64,000 nt of DNA from Leptobrachium leishanense (lineage: Eukaryota > Chordata > Amphibia > Anura > Megophryidae): positions 38,061,519-38,125,518 of the forward strand of contig CM019072.1 in NCBI GenBank assembly GCA_009667805.1. The letters run 5' to 3'. Below the pieces are notes generated by a model. It ran no database searches. It worked only from the letters and a program-made list of their open reading frames with translations, and had not been told where the DNA came from. This document shows, piece after piece, positions 10,626 to 20,632 of the stretch; positions within the stretch are counted from its first letter, which is position 1; each line of letters opens with the position of its first letter. The translations under genes and the position numbers were made by a program.

Positions 10626-11785
10626 GATTCGAACCTGGAGGGGGGCTGACATCTTGGATGTCAGCCTAGCTTCCAGGTCCCCCCCCACCCACTGACAACC
10701 TCACCATATGTGTGAGGATGTCAGTGGGCCAGTTAACCATCTAGCTGCCATGTAGAGATAAGGGGATCCTAAGGATCCATTTATCTCCCGATCCATGGCA
10801 GCTAGCCTGATCATGGCCTTTCCAATGATACCAAACATGACCAGGTTTGGTTTAAAAAAAAATTTAAGAAATAAAATAAAATAAAAAAATAATAATAAAA
10901 AAATTAAATAAAATAAAAAAAATGAGTTTTTTTTAATTTTTTTTGTCTGGGGGGGTTTAATTAAATAGGACCTAGGCTGTCATCTCAAAATAATTAGCAC
11001 AAAATGGTCAGAATGAGCGCAGCGCACATAGGTGAACTGGCTCAGCAGTGAAAGCGTTAAAAGGCAAAAACATGTAAAAATTGGGTATTTCTATTCTCGG
11101 GATAAAATTTTGAAACTATTTAGCCGGGGTCTTTATTGGTGGTTGTAGCTTTTGGGGATTAAATTACGAAAAAGTGTGTTTTTACCATTTTTTTCATCAT
11201 ATTTCATATTTTTTTTTATAGTAAATTATTCAATATGATGGAAATAATAGTATTTCTAGAAAGTCCATTTAATGGCGGGAAAAAGGGTGTATAATATGTG
11301 TGGGTTGAATAAACGAGAAAGAGGAAAATTTCACCTAAACACTAACAGCGCAGAAACGTAAAAACAGCAGCGGTCACTAAAGGACGGATTTGTGTAAAAC
11401 CGCCCGGTCACTAAGGGGTTAAATGCATTCGGCCAGCTGCCCCAGCGTCTGGTCTGAGGTCCATATATATGTATCTGAATGGGTATATCTGGTCTCAGGT
11501 CTGTATATATGTATAAGTGGGTATATCTGGTCTGAGGTTTGCAAGTATACATATGTATCTGAGGGAGTATACATTTATCTGAGATGAGGTGTGTGGTCAT
11601 GGTATTTGCAGGCCTCTGCAGTGAGAAATTAGGGCGTCTGGCCATACATTTCAATATAAATATAAAATTGGACAGGTTTTCAGCAAAATCCTAAATTATT
11701 TATTGGAAAGTGGTCACATGACCTTAAATAAAAGTATCGGTACCGGTGAGTACCTGAAAAAAAGTATCGGTACTTTGTGTGCCTA
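9883..11785. mobile_element. hAT copy of the TAGGGATGCACC family, right end lost
   Basis: The copy starts TAGAGATGCACACATAC directly after the GTCTGTAG duplication of the previous hAT. The interior matches the 2899 and 3193 copies: the 'gataccggaagccggcgctggg' region on the left, and on the right the segment 'aaataaaagtatcggtac' near 11726-11745. The terminal repeat itself is missing; the sequence passes straight into a 30-bp minisatellite at about 11785. A TTAA element (10178-11418) is nested inside. Confidence 0.75.
10178..11418. mobile_element. TTAA-flanked piggyBac-like non-autonomous element
   Basis: The element begins CCCCTTAAGGACCCC and ends GGTCACTAAGGGG, with TTAA on both sides (10174-10177 and 11419-11422). 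TTAA targets are typical of piggyBac-type elements. The left part contains GTACGTC palindromes; the interior includes a run of about 47 A (10576-10622) and AT-rich DNA without a transposase. Confidence 0.8.
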
Positions 11786-12225
11786 TGTGAGCATCCGCCT
11801 GTGTGTGTGCACATCTGTGTGCATCCGTCAGTGTGTGTGCACATCTGTGTGCATCCGTCAGTGTGTGTGCACATCTGTGTGCATCCGTCAGTGTGTGTGC
11901 ACATCTGTGTGCATCCGTCAGTGTGTGCGCATCCGTCAGTGTGTGCGCATCCGTCAGTGTGTGCGCATCCGTCAGTGTGCGTGCGCATCCGTCAGTGTGC
12001 GTGCGCATCCGTCAGTGTGCGTGCGCATCTGTGTGCATCCGTCAGTGTGCGTGCACATCTGTGTGCATCCGTCAGTGTGCGTGCACATCTGTGTGCATCC
12101 GTCAGTGTGCGTGCACATCTGTGTGCATCCGTCAGTGTGCATCCGTCAGTGTGCGTGCACATCTGTGTGCATCCGTCAGTGTGCGTGCATCTGTAAACAT
12201 CTGTCAGTGTGCATGCATCGGTCAG
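11785..12225 (+). repeat. Minisatellite 5 (30-bp GT-rich unit)
   Basis: About 15 units of a 30-bp repeat alternating 'gtgtgtgtgcacatct' with 'gtgtgcatccgtca', plus shorter variants of 16-20 bp. It is fused directly to the truncated hAT copy on its left. Long open frames over it (Cys/Val/His-rich) are by-products of the period. Confidence 0.92.
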
Positions 12226-12229
12226 TGTA

Positions 12230-13397
12230 TGTTTTCCCATTAGTATCTGTTGCGCTTGTAAACATCCATTTGGGAGCCATTGTGTGATATCTGTGTGTGG
12301 GTTTGTGTGTGACTGGATGAATGTGTAGGGGTTAAAATGAAGTTTGTTCACTGGAGAGGGGGCTTGACGCACATTTTCTGCCCTGGGGGTCAGTAATTTC
12401 GCTGGAGATGAGCTGTATCCGTGTATTAAATAGCTCAGTCTACCAAAATCTTGCATAGAAGCATATAATACGGGTTTCGTAGAGAATTATACCAAAAATC
12501 TATGCACGTGTTTATCTATGCAACCAAACCGATACAAGCACACAGAAAATACACAGTCTGTGCCCCACATGAAACCCAATCATGGCACTATACCCTCTCG
12601 CACCCAGTCACACCCGGAGGATTTATCCTGCTCACCCATCCGCTGGCTGCCTTCCCCTCCTCTCCATCCTGTGCCCATAGGGAGGTCACTAACAACACAG
12701 CACCGCCCTGCATGCCGGGAGCATGACGAGAGGTGGGGAGGGAGCAGCTCGCGACTGTGCGTGGACTGCAGTACGGGATCCGCGAAGGATCAAAACGCGC
12801 AGCTTTAATGGTGGCAGCTAAAGGCACGGTTGGCCTAATAAGCGACGTTTAGGAAAGATACCAGCGGCAGCAGACAGTTTATCCTTAAATTTAGCATTAA
12901 ATGAGCGTGCACGGAACAGTGCAATAGGAGGGAATGCATTAATAAGCATAGAACGTGAAGCCATGCAAATCCCTCTTAATACACAGTGCGGGACATTATA
13001 GTAAATGCACGGTGCTGCAGTTTATTTACTTTTTTGTAATATTTTCAATAATCTGTATAAACGCCCTCCTTGTGTGGTACACTTGTCTCAAACACCTAAC
13101 CTGACGATGATTCCCCCCGACCAATACCATATAAAGCTATGGCGAGTCCCGTTGATCAGGCAGCTACCCACAATCCGCTGTCTGCAGATTAATGCAGAAA
13201 GCTGCAGCTGCCGCCTGGCATCGAGAGCGTTAAATCACGTGACAGTCTGCCATCGAGTAGGTGGGCGGGGTCGAGTAGTAGCTGGTGGTTGCTACACACC
13301 CTCAAACAGGAAGTTGCGCCTGTCTTGTTGCCAAGCAACGGCTTCTAGTAGTCAGTCAAGGCAGTGACTTGTGTTTAGAGTGGAATAAATATACATG
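12230..13397. other. Stretch with no recognisable gene
   Basis: Mixed composition with no convincing coding frame, RNA gene or element ends. A CACGTG word occurs near 13237 in the sequence AATCACGTGACA. Confidence 0.5.
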
Positions 13398-13520
13398 CAG
13401 GTCTATTCAAAGAATGGTGAAACTCAGGAGAATGACTGGAGAAGTGAAAATTCTAGGTCAAAATAGCCAAACCAGAAAAATTCTATTTATCTCACTTTCC
13501 AAATTGGCTATTTGGTCTAG
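13398..13520. mobile_element. Degenerate copy of the CAGGGTTATTC foldback family
   Basis: The left arm (CAGGTCTATTCAAAGAA followed by 'ggagaatgactggaga' and 'attctaggtcaaaatagcc') matches the left arm of the intact copy at 14402. The right end is lost where a hAT end begins at 13526. Confidence 0.65.
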
Positions 13521-13525
13521 ATCAG

Positions 13526-13720
13526 CAGCGTTTGCCAACCTGTGATACACGTACCCCAAGGGGTACGCTCGAGGTCCCCTGGGGGTACTCGTAAATAAAT
13601 CGTCATGGCAGACCCCTCTGTTCCGTTCGGAACGGAGAGGTCTGCCATTACAATTTTTTTCCACCTGCCTGTAACGGGCGCTGTAGCGCTCACACAAGAG
13701 TAGCAGAGTAGTAATCTTAA
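13526..13720 (+). mobile_element. Left end of a hAT element
   Basis: CAGCGTTTGCCAACCTG followed by a 'gtacacgtacccc' stretch is typical of one group of vertebrate hAT tips. No matching right end is visible nearby, so it is a fragment. The inner part holds a short palindrome (GACCCCTCTGTTCCG and its inverse). Confidence 0.5.
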
Positions 13721-13758
13721 TGGACAGAAATATCTGCTTGACGGTTACAAAACACTTG

Positions 13759-13940
13759 CAGGGTTATTCAGAGAGCTGTGAAAAGCAGGAGAACGACTGG
13801 AGAATGGAAAATTCTAGGTCAAAATAGCCGATTTGGAAAGTGAGATGAATGAGAGAATTTTTCTGGTTTGGCTAACTTAACCTAGAATATTCCATTCTCC
13901 AGTCATTCTCCTGCTTTTCAACGCTCTCTGAATAACCCTG
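13759..13940. mobile_element. Foldback element, CAGGGTTATTC family
   Basis: Inverted ends CAGGGTTATTCAGAGAG and CTCTGAATAACCCTG enclose 182 bp and are flanked by TTG on both sides (13756-13758, 13941-13943). The two arms are inverted copies over most of their length. Confidence 0.85.
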
Positions 13941-14224
13941 TTGGTAATCACAGATTTATACTCCAAAGCCAAGGAGTATAAAAGCACAACTGATTTGCAA
14001 CTAAGCTCAGATGGTTTCAAGACCAAAAAAGACAATTTAGTGCACATACAGGGACTCTCAACAATACAGATCACTTAGATACCGGAGTATATGTCTCAAG
14101 CTGGACCTCCAGCAAATTTCTTGGACAGTCAATGAATTGATTAGACTGCAGGGCAGTCACACAATAAAGAGAAAATACGTTCTTTGATATACCCGACTGG
14201 GTTTGCGATACCTTGATAGAACCA

Positions 14225-14360
14225 GATGCTGATGACACACGTGATAGTATCGGGCTGCTTATTTATTTAATTTATTTATTTATAAAGGATTTTACCAGGA
14301 AGGATACATTGAGATTTATCTCGTTTTCAAGTACGTCCTGGGTTCAAGAACATTAAAATA
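14225..14360 (+). repeat. Short dispersed repeat
   Basis: It contains TTATTTATAAAGGATTTTACC and 'caagtacgtcctgggttc', the inverse of 3760-3848. It probably is a LINE or SINE tail; no further assignment is safe. Confidence 0.5.
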
Positions 14361-14401
14361 TGAACGGGTTACACTTGGCGTATGTATTACAATAATACAT
14401 A

Positions 14402-14603
14402 CAGGGTTATTCAGAGAGCGTGAAAAGCAGGAGAATGACTGGAGAATGAAAAATTCTAGGTCAAAATAGCCAAACCAGAAAAATTCTCCCTTTCATCTCA
14501 CTTTCCAAATCGGCTATTTTGACCTAGAATTTTTCATTCTCCAGTCGTTCTCCAGTCATTCGCCAGTCATTCTCCTGCTTTTCACGCTCTCTGAATAACC
14601 CTG
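14402..14603. mobile_element. Foldback element, CAGGGTTATTC family
   Basis: Complete copy of 202 bp with inverted ends CAGGGTTATTCAGAGAG and CTCTGAATAACCCTG. ATA occurs on both sides (14399-14401 and 14604-14606). It is nearly a perfect hairpin and carries no coding frame. Confidence 0.88.
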
Positions 14604-15340
14604 ATAGATGAGAACAAGCTGTACCTATCTTTCCCTAATCTTACGTAAAGACAGCTTAACACAGATTCGGAAACCTTAGGTCTCGAACACAACTCGATAA
14701 GGCTGTAGATATTACCCCAGAACGAGAGAGGTATGAACCCAGGTGGCGGGCCCAAACCCCAGCAGCATGCATAGGGTTAAACAAACAACGCACAGCAATA
14801 TGAGCCGATATGGGATAAACGAGAGAATGGTGAAAGACAAGCCGGGTCAAAAACAGGAGCAGGATTCGTAGACAAAACGGGTCGGCAACTGAAAACAAAA
14901 TGAAATCAATAGCAGGCGATGTGGGAACTGAGACTCCACGTCTGGGCGACGAGGCAACTCCTCGCACCCTGCTTTAAACCCGACGGCTCCTCATGACCAC
15001 GCCAAGTCCCGCCCCCTCAGACGCTGATCGGCCATCACAATGTACTGGCACTTGACCAGCCATGCCCAGACCCCCCAGGGAGCGCAGCAGGGGCTGAGGA
15101 CGTAACACTGCCACGCTCACGCCGGAGTGGATGAAAGATGGCTTCTCCTTTCCCCGCACAGCAGTGACATCATGGGGAGGGGGAGCCGAATGCCTGATGC
15201 GGGAAGCTTGTGCATTCTCAGAGAGGTGCACACTGCTTTTTGGCAGATGACTTGCCACGGCACGACTGTCCCAGCCAGGCTCCACAGAAGTTCCACCAGC
15301 ACTGGCGGGCAGCGTTCCGCATCCACCAGGCGGCAATCCA
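14604..15340. other. Stretch with no recognisable gene
   Basis: GC content rises towards 15000-15340. I see no protein-like frame, element ends or RNA gene. It precedes the minisatellite cluster and may be the left flank of an unrecognised carrier element. Confidence 0.4.
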
Positions 15341-15344
15341 GACC

Positions 15345-15930
15345 CCCCCCCACTGTGGGGCTCTGTGATACACACACACTACCGTGGGGCTCTGTGATAC
15401 ACACACACTGCTGTGGGGCTCTGTGATACACACACACTACTGAGGGGCTCTGTGATACACACGCACGTTACTGTTGGGCTCTGTGATATGCACTTTACTG
15501 TGGGGCTCTGTGATACTCACGTTACTGTGGAGCTCTGTGATACGCACGTTACTGTGGAGCTGTGATACGCACGTTACTGTGGGGCTCTGTGATACGCACG
15601 TTACTGTGGGGCTCTGATACGCATGTTACTGTGGAGCTCAGTGATACGCATGTTACTGTGGCGCTCTGATACACAAGCACGTTACTGTGGAGCTCTGTGA
15701 TACCCTCACACACACCGCACGGTACTGTGAGTTTTATTGCTGTGCAGCTCTGTGATACAGTAATTTGTGTATGAGTGTTATAACCAAGTTGCACAGCAAT
15801 AAAACTCACAGTAATATGCAGTGTGTATGAGAGTGAGTTTTATTGCTGTGGAGCTCTGTGATATGTTCATACACACCACACATTGCTGTATCGCAGAGCT
15901 CCACAGCAATGAATCTCACAGTAATGTGCA
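15345..15930 (+). repeat. Minisatellite 2 (GGAGCTCTGTGATAC unit)
   Basis: Units of about 30-60 bp containing 'tgtggagctctgtgatac' followed by a variable 'cacacac..ttactg' part. The same unit with a 'gagttttattgctgtgg' block makes arrays at 40503-40945 and 55376-55615 and a single copy at 31690-31740. Confidence 0.85.
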
Positions 15931-16045
15931 GTGTATGTGAACCGGGCTTCGAGTCCTGCAGGAACGCGCGGGAACGGTGTTCCCGAACCTCTCCCACAGC
16001 GGGAACGCTGCGGGAATGCTGCGGGAACGCAGGTTCCCGCTGTGG

Positions 16046-16313
16046 CCGAGCCCGAAACAATTTAGCTGGCCGTGTGTTTTTCCTCCTACGAGCGGCCCCT
16101 GGCACGAAGCGCAGCTGCTTCCTGGGATCCAACAGCCAGCCACGATCTCGCGAGATTGCGGAGTTCACGTGAACTCTTCGATCTCGCGAGATCGCGGCTG
16201 GGTGTTGTGTCGATCCCAGGTGAGCGGCAGAGCTTTATGCTGGCGGCCGCTCATAAGAGGAAAAACACGCGGCCGCCGGCAATGTGCGGCCAGCTAAATA
16301 GTTTCGGGCTTGG
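16046..16313. repeat. GC-rich palindrome centred on CACGTG
   Basis: Arms of about 130 bp run from CCCGAAACAATTTAGCTGGC to its near inverse ending at 16313. The centre at about 16171 is GAGTTCACGTGAACTC, and CTCGCGAGAT lies on both sides. Minisatellite 1 starts about ten bases to the right, the same order as in the hAT copy 3193-4095. Confidence 0.8.
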
Positions 16314-16324
16314 CAGAGAGGAGA

Positions 16325-16895
16325 GGTGAGCTGGGGCAATATATCCATATGAGCAGGGGGCAACATATCCATGTGTGAGCTGGGGCAAATATATCCATAT
16401 GAGCTGGGGCAATATATCCAAGTGAGCTGGCCTGGGGCAAATATATCCATATGAGCTGGCCTGGGGCAAATATATTCATATGAGCTGGGGGCAATATATC
16501 CATATGAGCTGGGGGCAATATATCCATATGACCTGGGGCAGATATATCCATGTGAGCTGGGGCAATATATAGCCATATGAGCTGGGGGCAAATATATCCA
16601 CATGAGCTGGGGCAATATATCCATGTAAGCTGGGGGCAATATATATCCATATGAGCTGGGGCAATATATCCATGTGAGCTGGGGGCAAATATATCCATGT
16701 GAGCTGGGGCAAATATATCCATGTGAGCTGGGGGCAATATATCCATATGAACTGGAGCAAATTTATCCATATGAGCTGGGCAATATATCCATGTGAGCTG
16801 GGGGCAATATATATCCATGTGAGCTGGGGCAAATATATCCATATGAGCTGGGGGCAAATATATCCATGTGAGCTGGGGGCAAATATATCCATATA
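16325..16895 (+). repeat. Minisatellite 1 array
   Basis: About 23 units of a 23-26-bp repeat close to GAGCTGGGGCAATATATCC plus ATGT/ATAT. It is the same family as 3646-3958, with a TA expansion in each unit. Confidence 0.92.
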
Positions 16896-16899
16896 ACCA

Positions 16900-17205
16900 G
16901 TGCTGGGTATATTATTCTGGGGGTCCAGTGATGGGTATATTATTCTGGGGGCTCAGTGCTGTGTATATAATTCTGGGGGTCCAGTGCTGGGTATATTATT
17001 CTGGGGGTCCAGTGCTGTGCATATTATTCTGGGGGTTTAGTGCTGTGCATATTATTCTGGGGGCTCAGTGCTGTGCATATTATTCTGGGGGTTCAGTGCT
17101 GTTCATATTATACTGGGGGCTCGGTGCTGTGCATATTATTCTGGGGGCTCAGTGCTGTGCATAGTATTCTGGGGGTCCAGTGCTGTTCATATTATTCTGG
17201 GGGCA
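16900..17205 (+). repeat. Minisatellite 3 (35-bp unit)
   Basis: Nine units of about 35 bp: CTGGGGGTCCAGTGCTGTGC then ATATTATT. It abuts minisatellite 1 and is not seen elsewhere in the window. Confidence 0.92.
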
Positions 17206-17214
17206 TTTTTCAGC

Positions 17215-17470
17215 TAAAATTTTGGTCCGTTTTTTTTTTTCCGTTTTCAAATGCTTTTTTCTTTTTTCTGTAACAGCCCTTTCTAATATTAATCATAGGA
17301 CCTTATACATTATTTCCATGCATCATTTTCGTTTTCAAATCGTCGTTCGGTGGTCTATTCAGTGGTTTGTGGCTACGTTCGGCGAGTTTATTGGCGGCGT
17401 TTGCCGGATTGATTCAGCGCTTTTCAGGGAACCTGCATTGAATGCTGAATTCATGCATCTTTAGGTCCAT
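17215..17470 (+). mobile_element. Fragment related to the long CAGGGTTATTC element
   Basis: Words such as 'ttctgtaacagcccttt' and 'aggacctta' match the interior of the 19301-21449 element near 21025-21075. No ends are preserved. Confidence 0.45.
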
Positions 17471-17689
17471 GTACCCCACGTCTTTTGTGACGACTGTCAC
17501 AAAGCCTCTGACTGGAGGAGAAGAGGATGGATAGTGGTGGAGATAATTTTAAGATTCAAGGTGCCTTTGCGGTCTAAGAGGAGTGGGGGTAGAGGCAGGA
17601 GTCTGGGTTGGAAGAAAGAGAAGATCCCTGGAGAGGAGGGGGTGATTGGAAAGGGGGAGAGGTGTGTTGGAAAAAGGTAGAAATGGTAC

Positions 17690-18545
17690 CAAGGCTGGTG
17701 AAAATAAGGTACAGGGTATTGCCATCTTGGTGGGTAGGAGAGTTGGACCACTGTGTAAGGCCCACATTCAGTCGCTAACCAAATCCTGCTACTTTCACCT
17801 GAAAAACATTGCACGCATCCGCCCCTTTCTTAATCAAGACTCTGCTAAAATGCTCATCCAAGCTCTTATTCTCTCCCATCTTGATTACTGTAACCTCCTT
17901 CTCGCTATCCTTAAGAAATCTCAGACACTCCCTCTGCAGTCTGTAATGAATGCCTGTGCCAGGCTCATCCACCTCACCGCACGCACCTCTCACACCTCAC
18001 CCCTCTGTCAATCTCTACACTGGCTCCCTGTCTCCTATAAAGTCCACTTCAAAATATTGGTGCTCAGGTACAAAGCTCTCCATAACTGCACCCCTGCCTA
18101 CATCTCCTCTCTTATTAACAGGTACATCCCGTCTCGACCACTTTAATCTGCCAATGATCTGATGCTATAAGCTCCTCGTACCCAAAGCCCAACTCGCGCC
18201 TTCAGGATTTCTCCCGAGCTGCCCTCTTTCTATGGAACTCCTTTCCCCCAACATCAGACTCTCCCCATCTATCCAGTCCTTCAAGACATCTCTGAAAACA
18301 CAATACTTCAGAGAAGCATATTTGCTCACTCCATGATTCCCTGCTGTACATTCTTACGCCATCTTCCCACCCAGCCCACATGCACCCTGCTACTTCAGGT
18401 CCTCTATTTACCTTCACCTAGTGTGCCACCCCTCTCCTCTAAGAGTGTAAGCTCTCTAGCACGGTCCTTTCTCCTACTGTTCTGTGCGTTTAACTTGTAT
18501 GTGTATTTGTTATTCTGTCTCACCCATTGTGCAGCGCTTCAGAAC
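17690..18545 (+). pseudogene. L2-like LINE, C-terminal reverse transcriptase remnant
   Basis: A 5'-truncated retrotransposon. The translation retains the conserved region after the polymerase core: 'SHLDYCNLLLAI', 'NACARLIHLTART' and 'LHWLPVSYKVHFKILVLRY'. That order is characteristic of the L2/CR1-like LINE C-terminus. A frameshift and a stop follow near 18145, after which protein-like sequence continues in other frames. The 3' tail ends with a GCAGCGC/TTAGCGC pattern like the copy at 38150-39053. It is inactive and has no upstream domains in the window. Confidence 0.8.
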
Positions 18546-18571
18546 TTGTTAGCGCTTTAGAAATACTTGTA

Positions 18572-18756
18572 ACTGTAATGTGAAGAATGAAGAAGAGATC
18601 AGAGTCTAAGAGGACCCTGAGGCAACAAGCCCGAGATGCAGAAGTAATAGTGGCACCATTCACCTGAAGAGAAATGGGTTTAGGAATATTGGCTTTGGAG
18701 GAAGGGAAGATTAGAAGTTCAGTCTTAGAGAGGTTGAGCTTTAGTACTGGGAGAAC
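18572..18756 (-). pseudogene. L2-like LINE reverse transcriptase fragment
   Basis: The minus-strand translation includes 'LKLNLSKTELLIFPSSKAN' and 'VNGATITSASRACCLRVLL'. This is the region just before the part retained at 17690. It lies head to tail against that plus-strand copy, so the pair is an inverted arrangement from two insertions or a rearrangement. Confidence 0.7.
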
Positions 18757-18764
18757 ATCACCAC

Positions 18765-18960
18765 CAGGGCCGGCCCGACGATGGAGCAGTGTGGAGCACT
18801 TGCTCCAGGTGGCGGAAATTTGAGAGTAGCCGTCCGTTGCTACCCGCTGCTCTGCACTACTTTTTGTTGCACCACGGCTGCTTCTAATTTTCTGCCGGTG
18901 GCTGCTTCTAATTTGTCGCCGCGCATCATGGTTGGCCCTTCCCTTCTCACGAGTCAGTGA
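18765..18960 (+). mobile_element. Left end of a hAT-like element (CAGGGCCGGCCC tip)
   Basis: CAGGGCCGGCCC followed by 'gatggagcagtgtggagcacttgctcca' content matches in inverse the right end at 49230-49287. No partner end is found near this copy. The extent to the right is uncertain. Confidence 0.5.
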
Positions 18961-19601
18961 CGTCACCGTCGCTGACCACGCCCACCGCACACGCAGGTGT
19001 CCAGAGTGTGAGCGCGGGATCAGCACGACGCCGCCGCGTGTGGGTGGGTGGCAGACGGGCAGAGGGATCCTCAGGCTGCCGCTGCGGCAGCACACCAGGC
19101 CAGCCATTGCCAGAGTGGCGCGCAAGCGGCGCCACACCAGCAAGCAACTTGTTAAGTTACTCGAGGAGAGACTCGAGTCGTCCTCGCCTCGGTCCCGTCC
19201 TCCGGTTCCCGCCGGGCCCTGCTGCTGGACCAGGCAGCCAGCTATGCACCAGTCAGGTATGTCTGGGGCAGATTATGGATCTAATTATATATACACTATC
19301 AGGGTTATTCAAAGAGCTCCGAATTGCTTGAGAAAGGTAACCGAACACTGAAAATCAGCATTCGGTTACCTTTCCTGGCCATTCGGCTATCCAGAGAGCA
19401 GGCAATTCGCCAAATCCTGGCGAATTGCCTGAACAAACGTTGCCTGTTCGAGGGCAGTGAAATCCCCATGAAAATGCACTGCTTCGGCTATTCAGAGAAC
19501 ACAAACCAGCAGTGAAAGGTTCCCCTAATCAGTGGCGTAGCGTGGGTTGTCAGCGCCCGGGGCCAGCAAAGAATTGTGCGCCCCCCCCCAACCTGTGGAC
19601 G

Positions 19602-20325
19602 TTATCGATATTGCCCCAGCTCACACATGGATTTGCCCCCCAGCTCACACATGGATTTGCCCCCAGCTCATGGATTTGCCCCAGCTCTCACATGGATTTG
19701 CCCCCAGCTCATGGATTTGCCCCCAGCTCATGGATTTGCCCCCCAGCTCATGGATTTGCCCCCAGCTCATGGATTTGCCCAAGCTCATGGATTTGCCCCC
19801 CAGCTCACTCATGGATTTGCCCCCAGCTCACTCATGGATTTGCCCCAGCTCACGGGGATTTGCCCCAGCTCATAGATTTGCCTCAGCTCTCACATGGATT
19901 TGCCCCCAGCTCACTCATGGATTTGCCCCCATCTCATGGATTTGCCCCCCAGCTCACTCATGGATTTGCCCCCATCTCATGGTTTTGCCCCCCAGCTCAT
20001 GGATTTGCCTCAGCTCTCACATGGATTTGCCCCCCAGCTCACTCATGGATTTGCCCCCATCTCATGGATTTGCCCCCCAGCTCACTCATGGATTTGCCCC
20101 CCAGCTCATGGATTTGCCCCAAGCTCATGGATTTGCCCCCCAGCTCACTCATGGATTTGCCCCAGCTCTCACATGGATTTGCCCCCATCTCATGGATTTG
20201 CCCCAGCTCATGGATTTGCCCCCAGCTCATGGATTTGCCCCCCAGCTCACTCATGGATTTGCCCCCATCTCATGGATTTGCCCCCATCTCATGGATTTGC
20301 CCCCAGCCCTTACCTGGATATTGCC
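19602..20325 (-). repeat. Minisatellite 1 array
   Basis: About 35 units of 19-24 bp; the minus strand reads GAGCTGGGGGCAAATCCAT. Unit variants with TGAG insertions alternate irregularly. Open frames through it (Pro/Ser/His-rich) exist in several frames at once and are not gene evidence. Confidence 0.92.
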
Positions 20326-20335
20326 CCAGGCCCCA

Positions 20336-20632
20336 GCTCCGGCGGGGGTTGAGGGGACCGGGACCCAGATGCCGGGCAGCGCGGGAGCGCCTGCCCGGTC
20401 TTTAACAGTCCGTCCTGTTAGGTGATGCCGCGCAGCCGGTCACGTGGTCCGGCCAATCAGGTGGTACAGAGACTCCGTACCACCTGATTAGCCGGACCAC
20501 GTGACCGGCTGCGCACGCCGCGCAGCCGCATCACCTAACAGAACGGACTGTTAAAGACCGGGCAGGCGCTCCCGCGCTGCCCGGCATCTGGGTCCCGGTC
20601 CCCTCAACCCCCGCCGGAGCTGGGGCCTGGAC
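20336..20632. repeat. GC-rich palindrome with CACGTG and CCAAT words
   Basis: Two arms of about 140 bp are inverted copies around 20477. Each arm has ACCGGGCAGGCGCTCCCGCG or its inverse, and close to the centre GTCACGTGGTCCGGCCAATC with its inverse. A partial third copy of the outer arm follows at 20635-20690. Confidence 0.85.

Noticed and set aside
11703..12456. Cys/Val/His-rich and Thr/Asp/Ala-rich open frames over 11.7-12.4 kb
   Set aside because: They are translations of the 30-bp GT-rich minisatellite in alternative frames.
18932..19351. Arg-rich open frames of 120-140 codons
   Set aside because: GC-rich DNA next to a hAT-like end gives open frames on both strands; no domain is recognisable.
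19512..20425. Pro/Ser/His-rich open frames near 300 codons
   Set aside because: They are products of minisatellite 1 and the adjoining palindrome in a hAT element with a proven target duplication.
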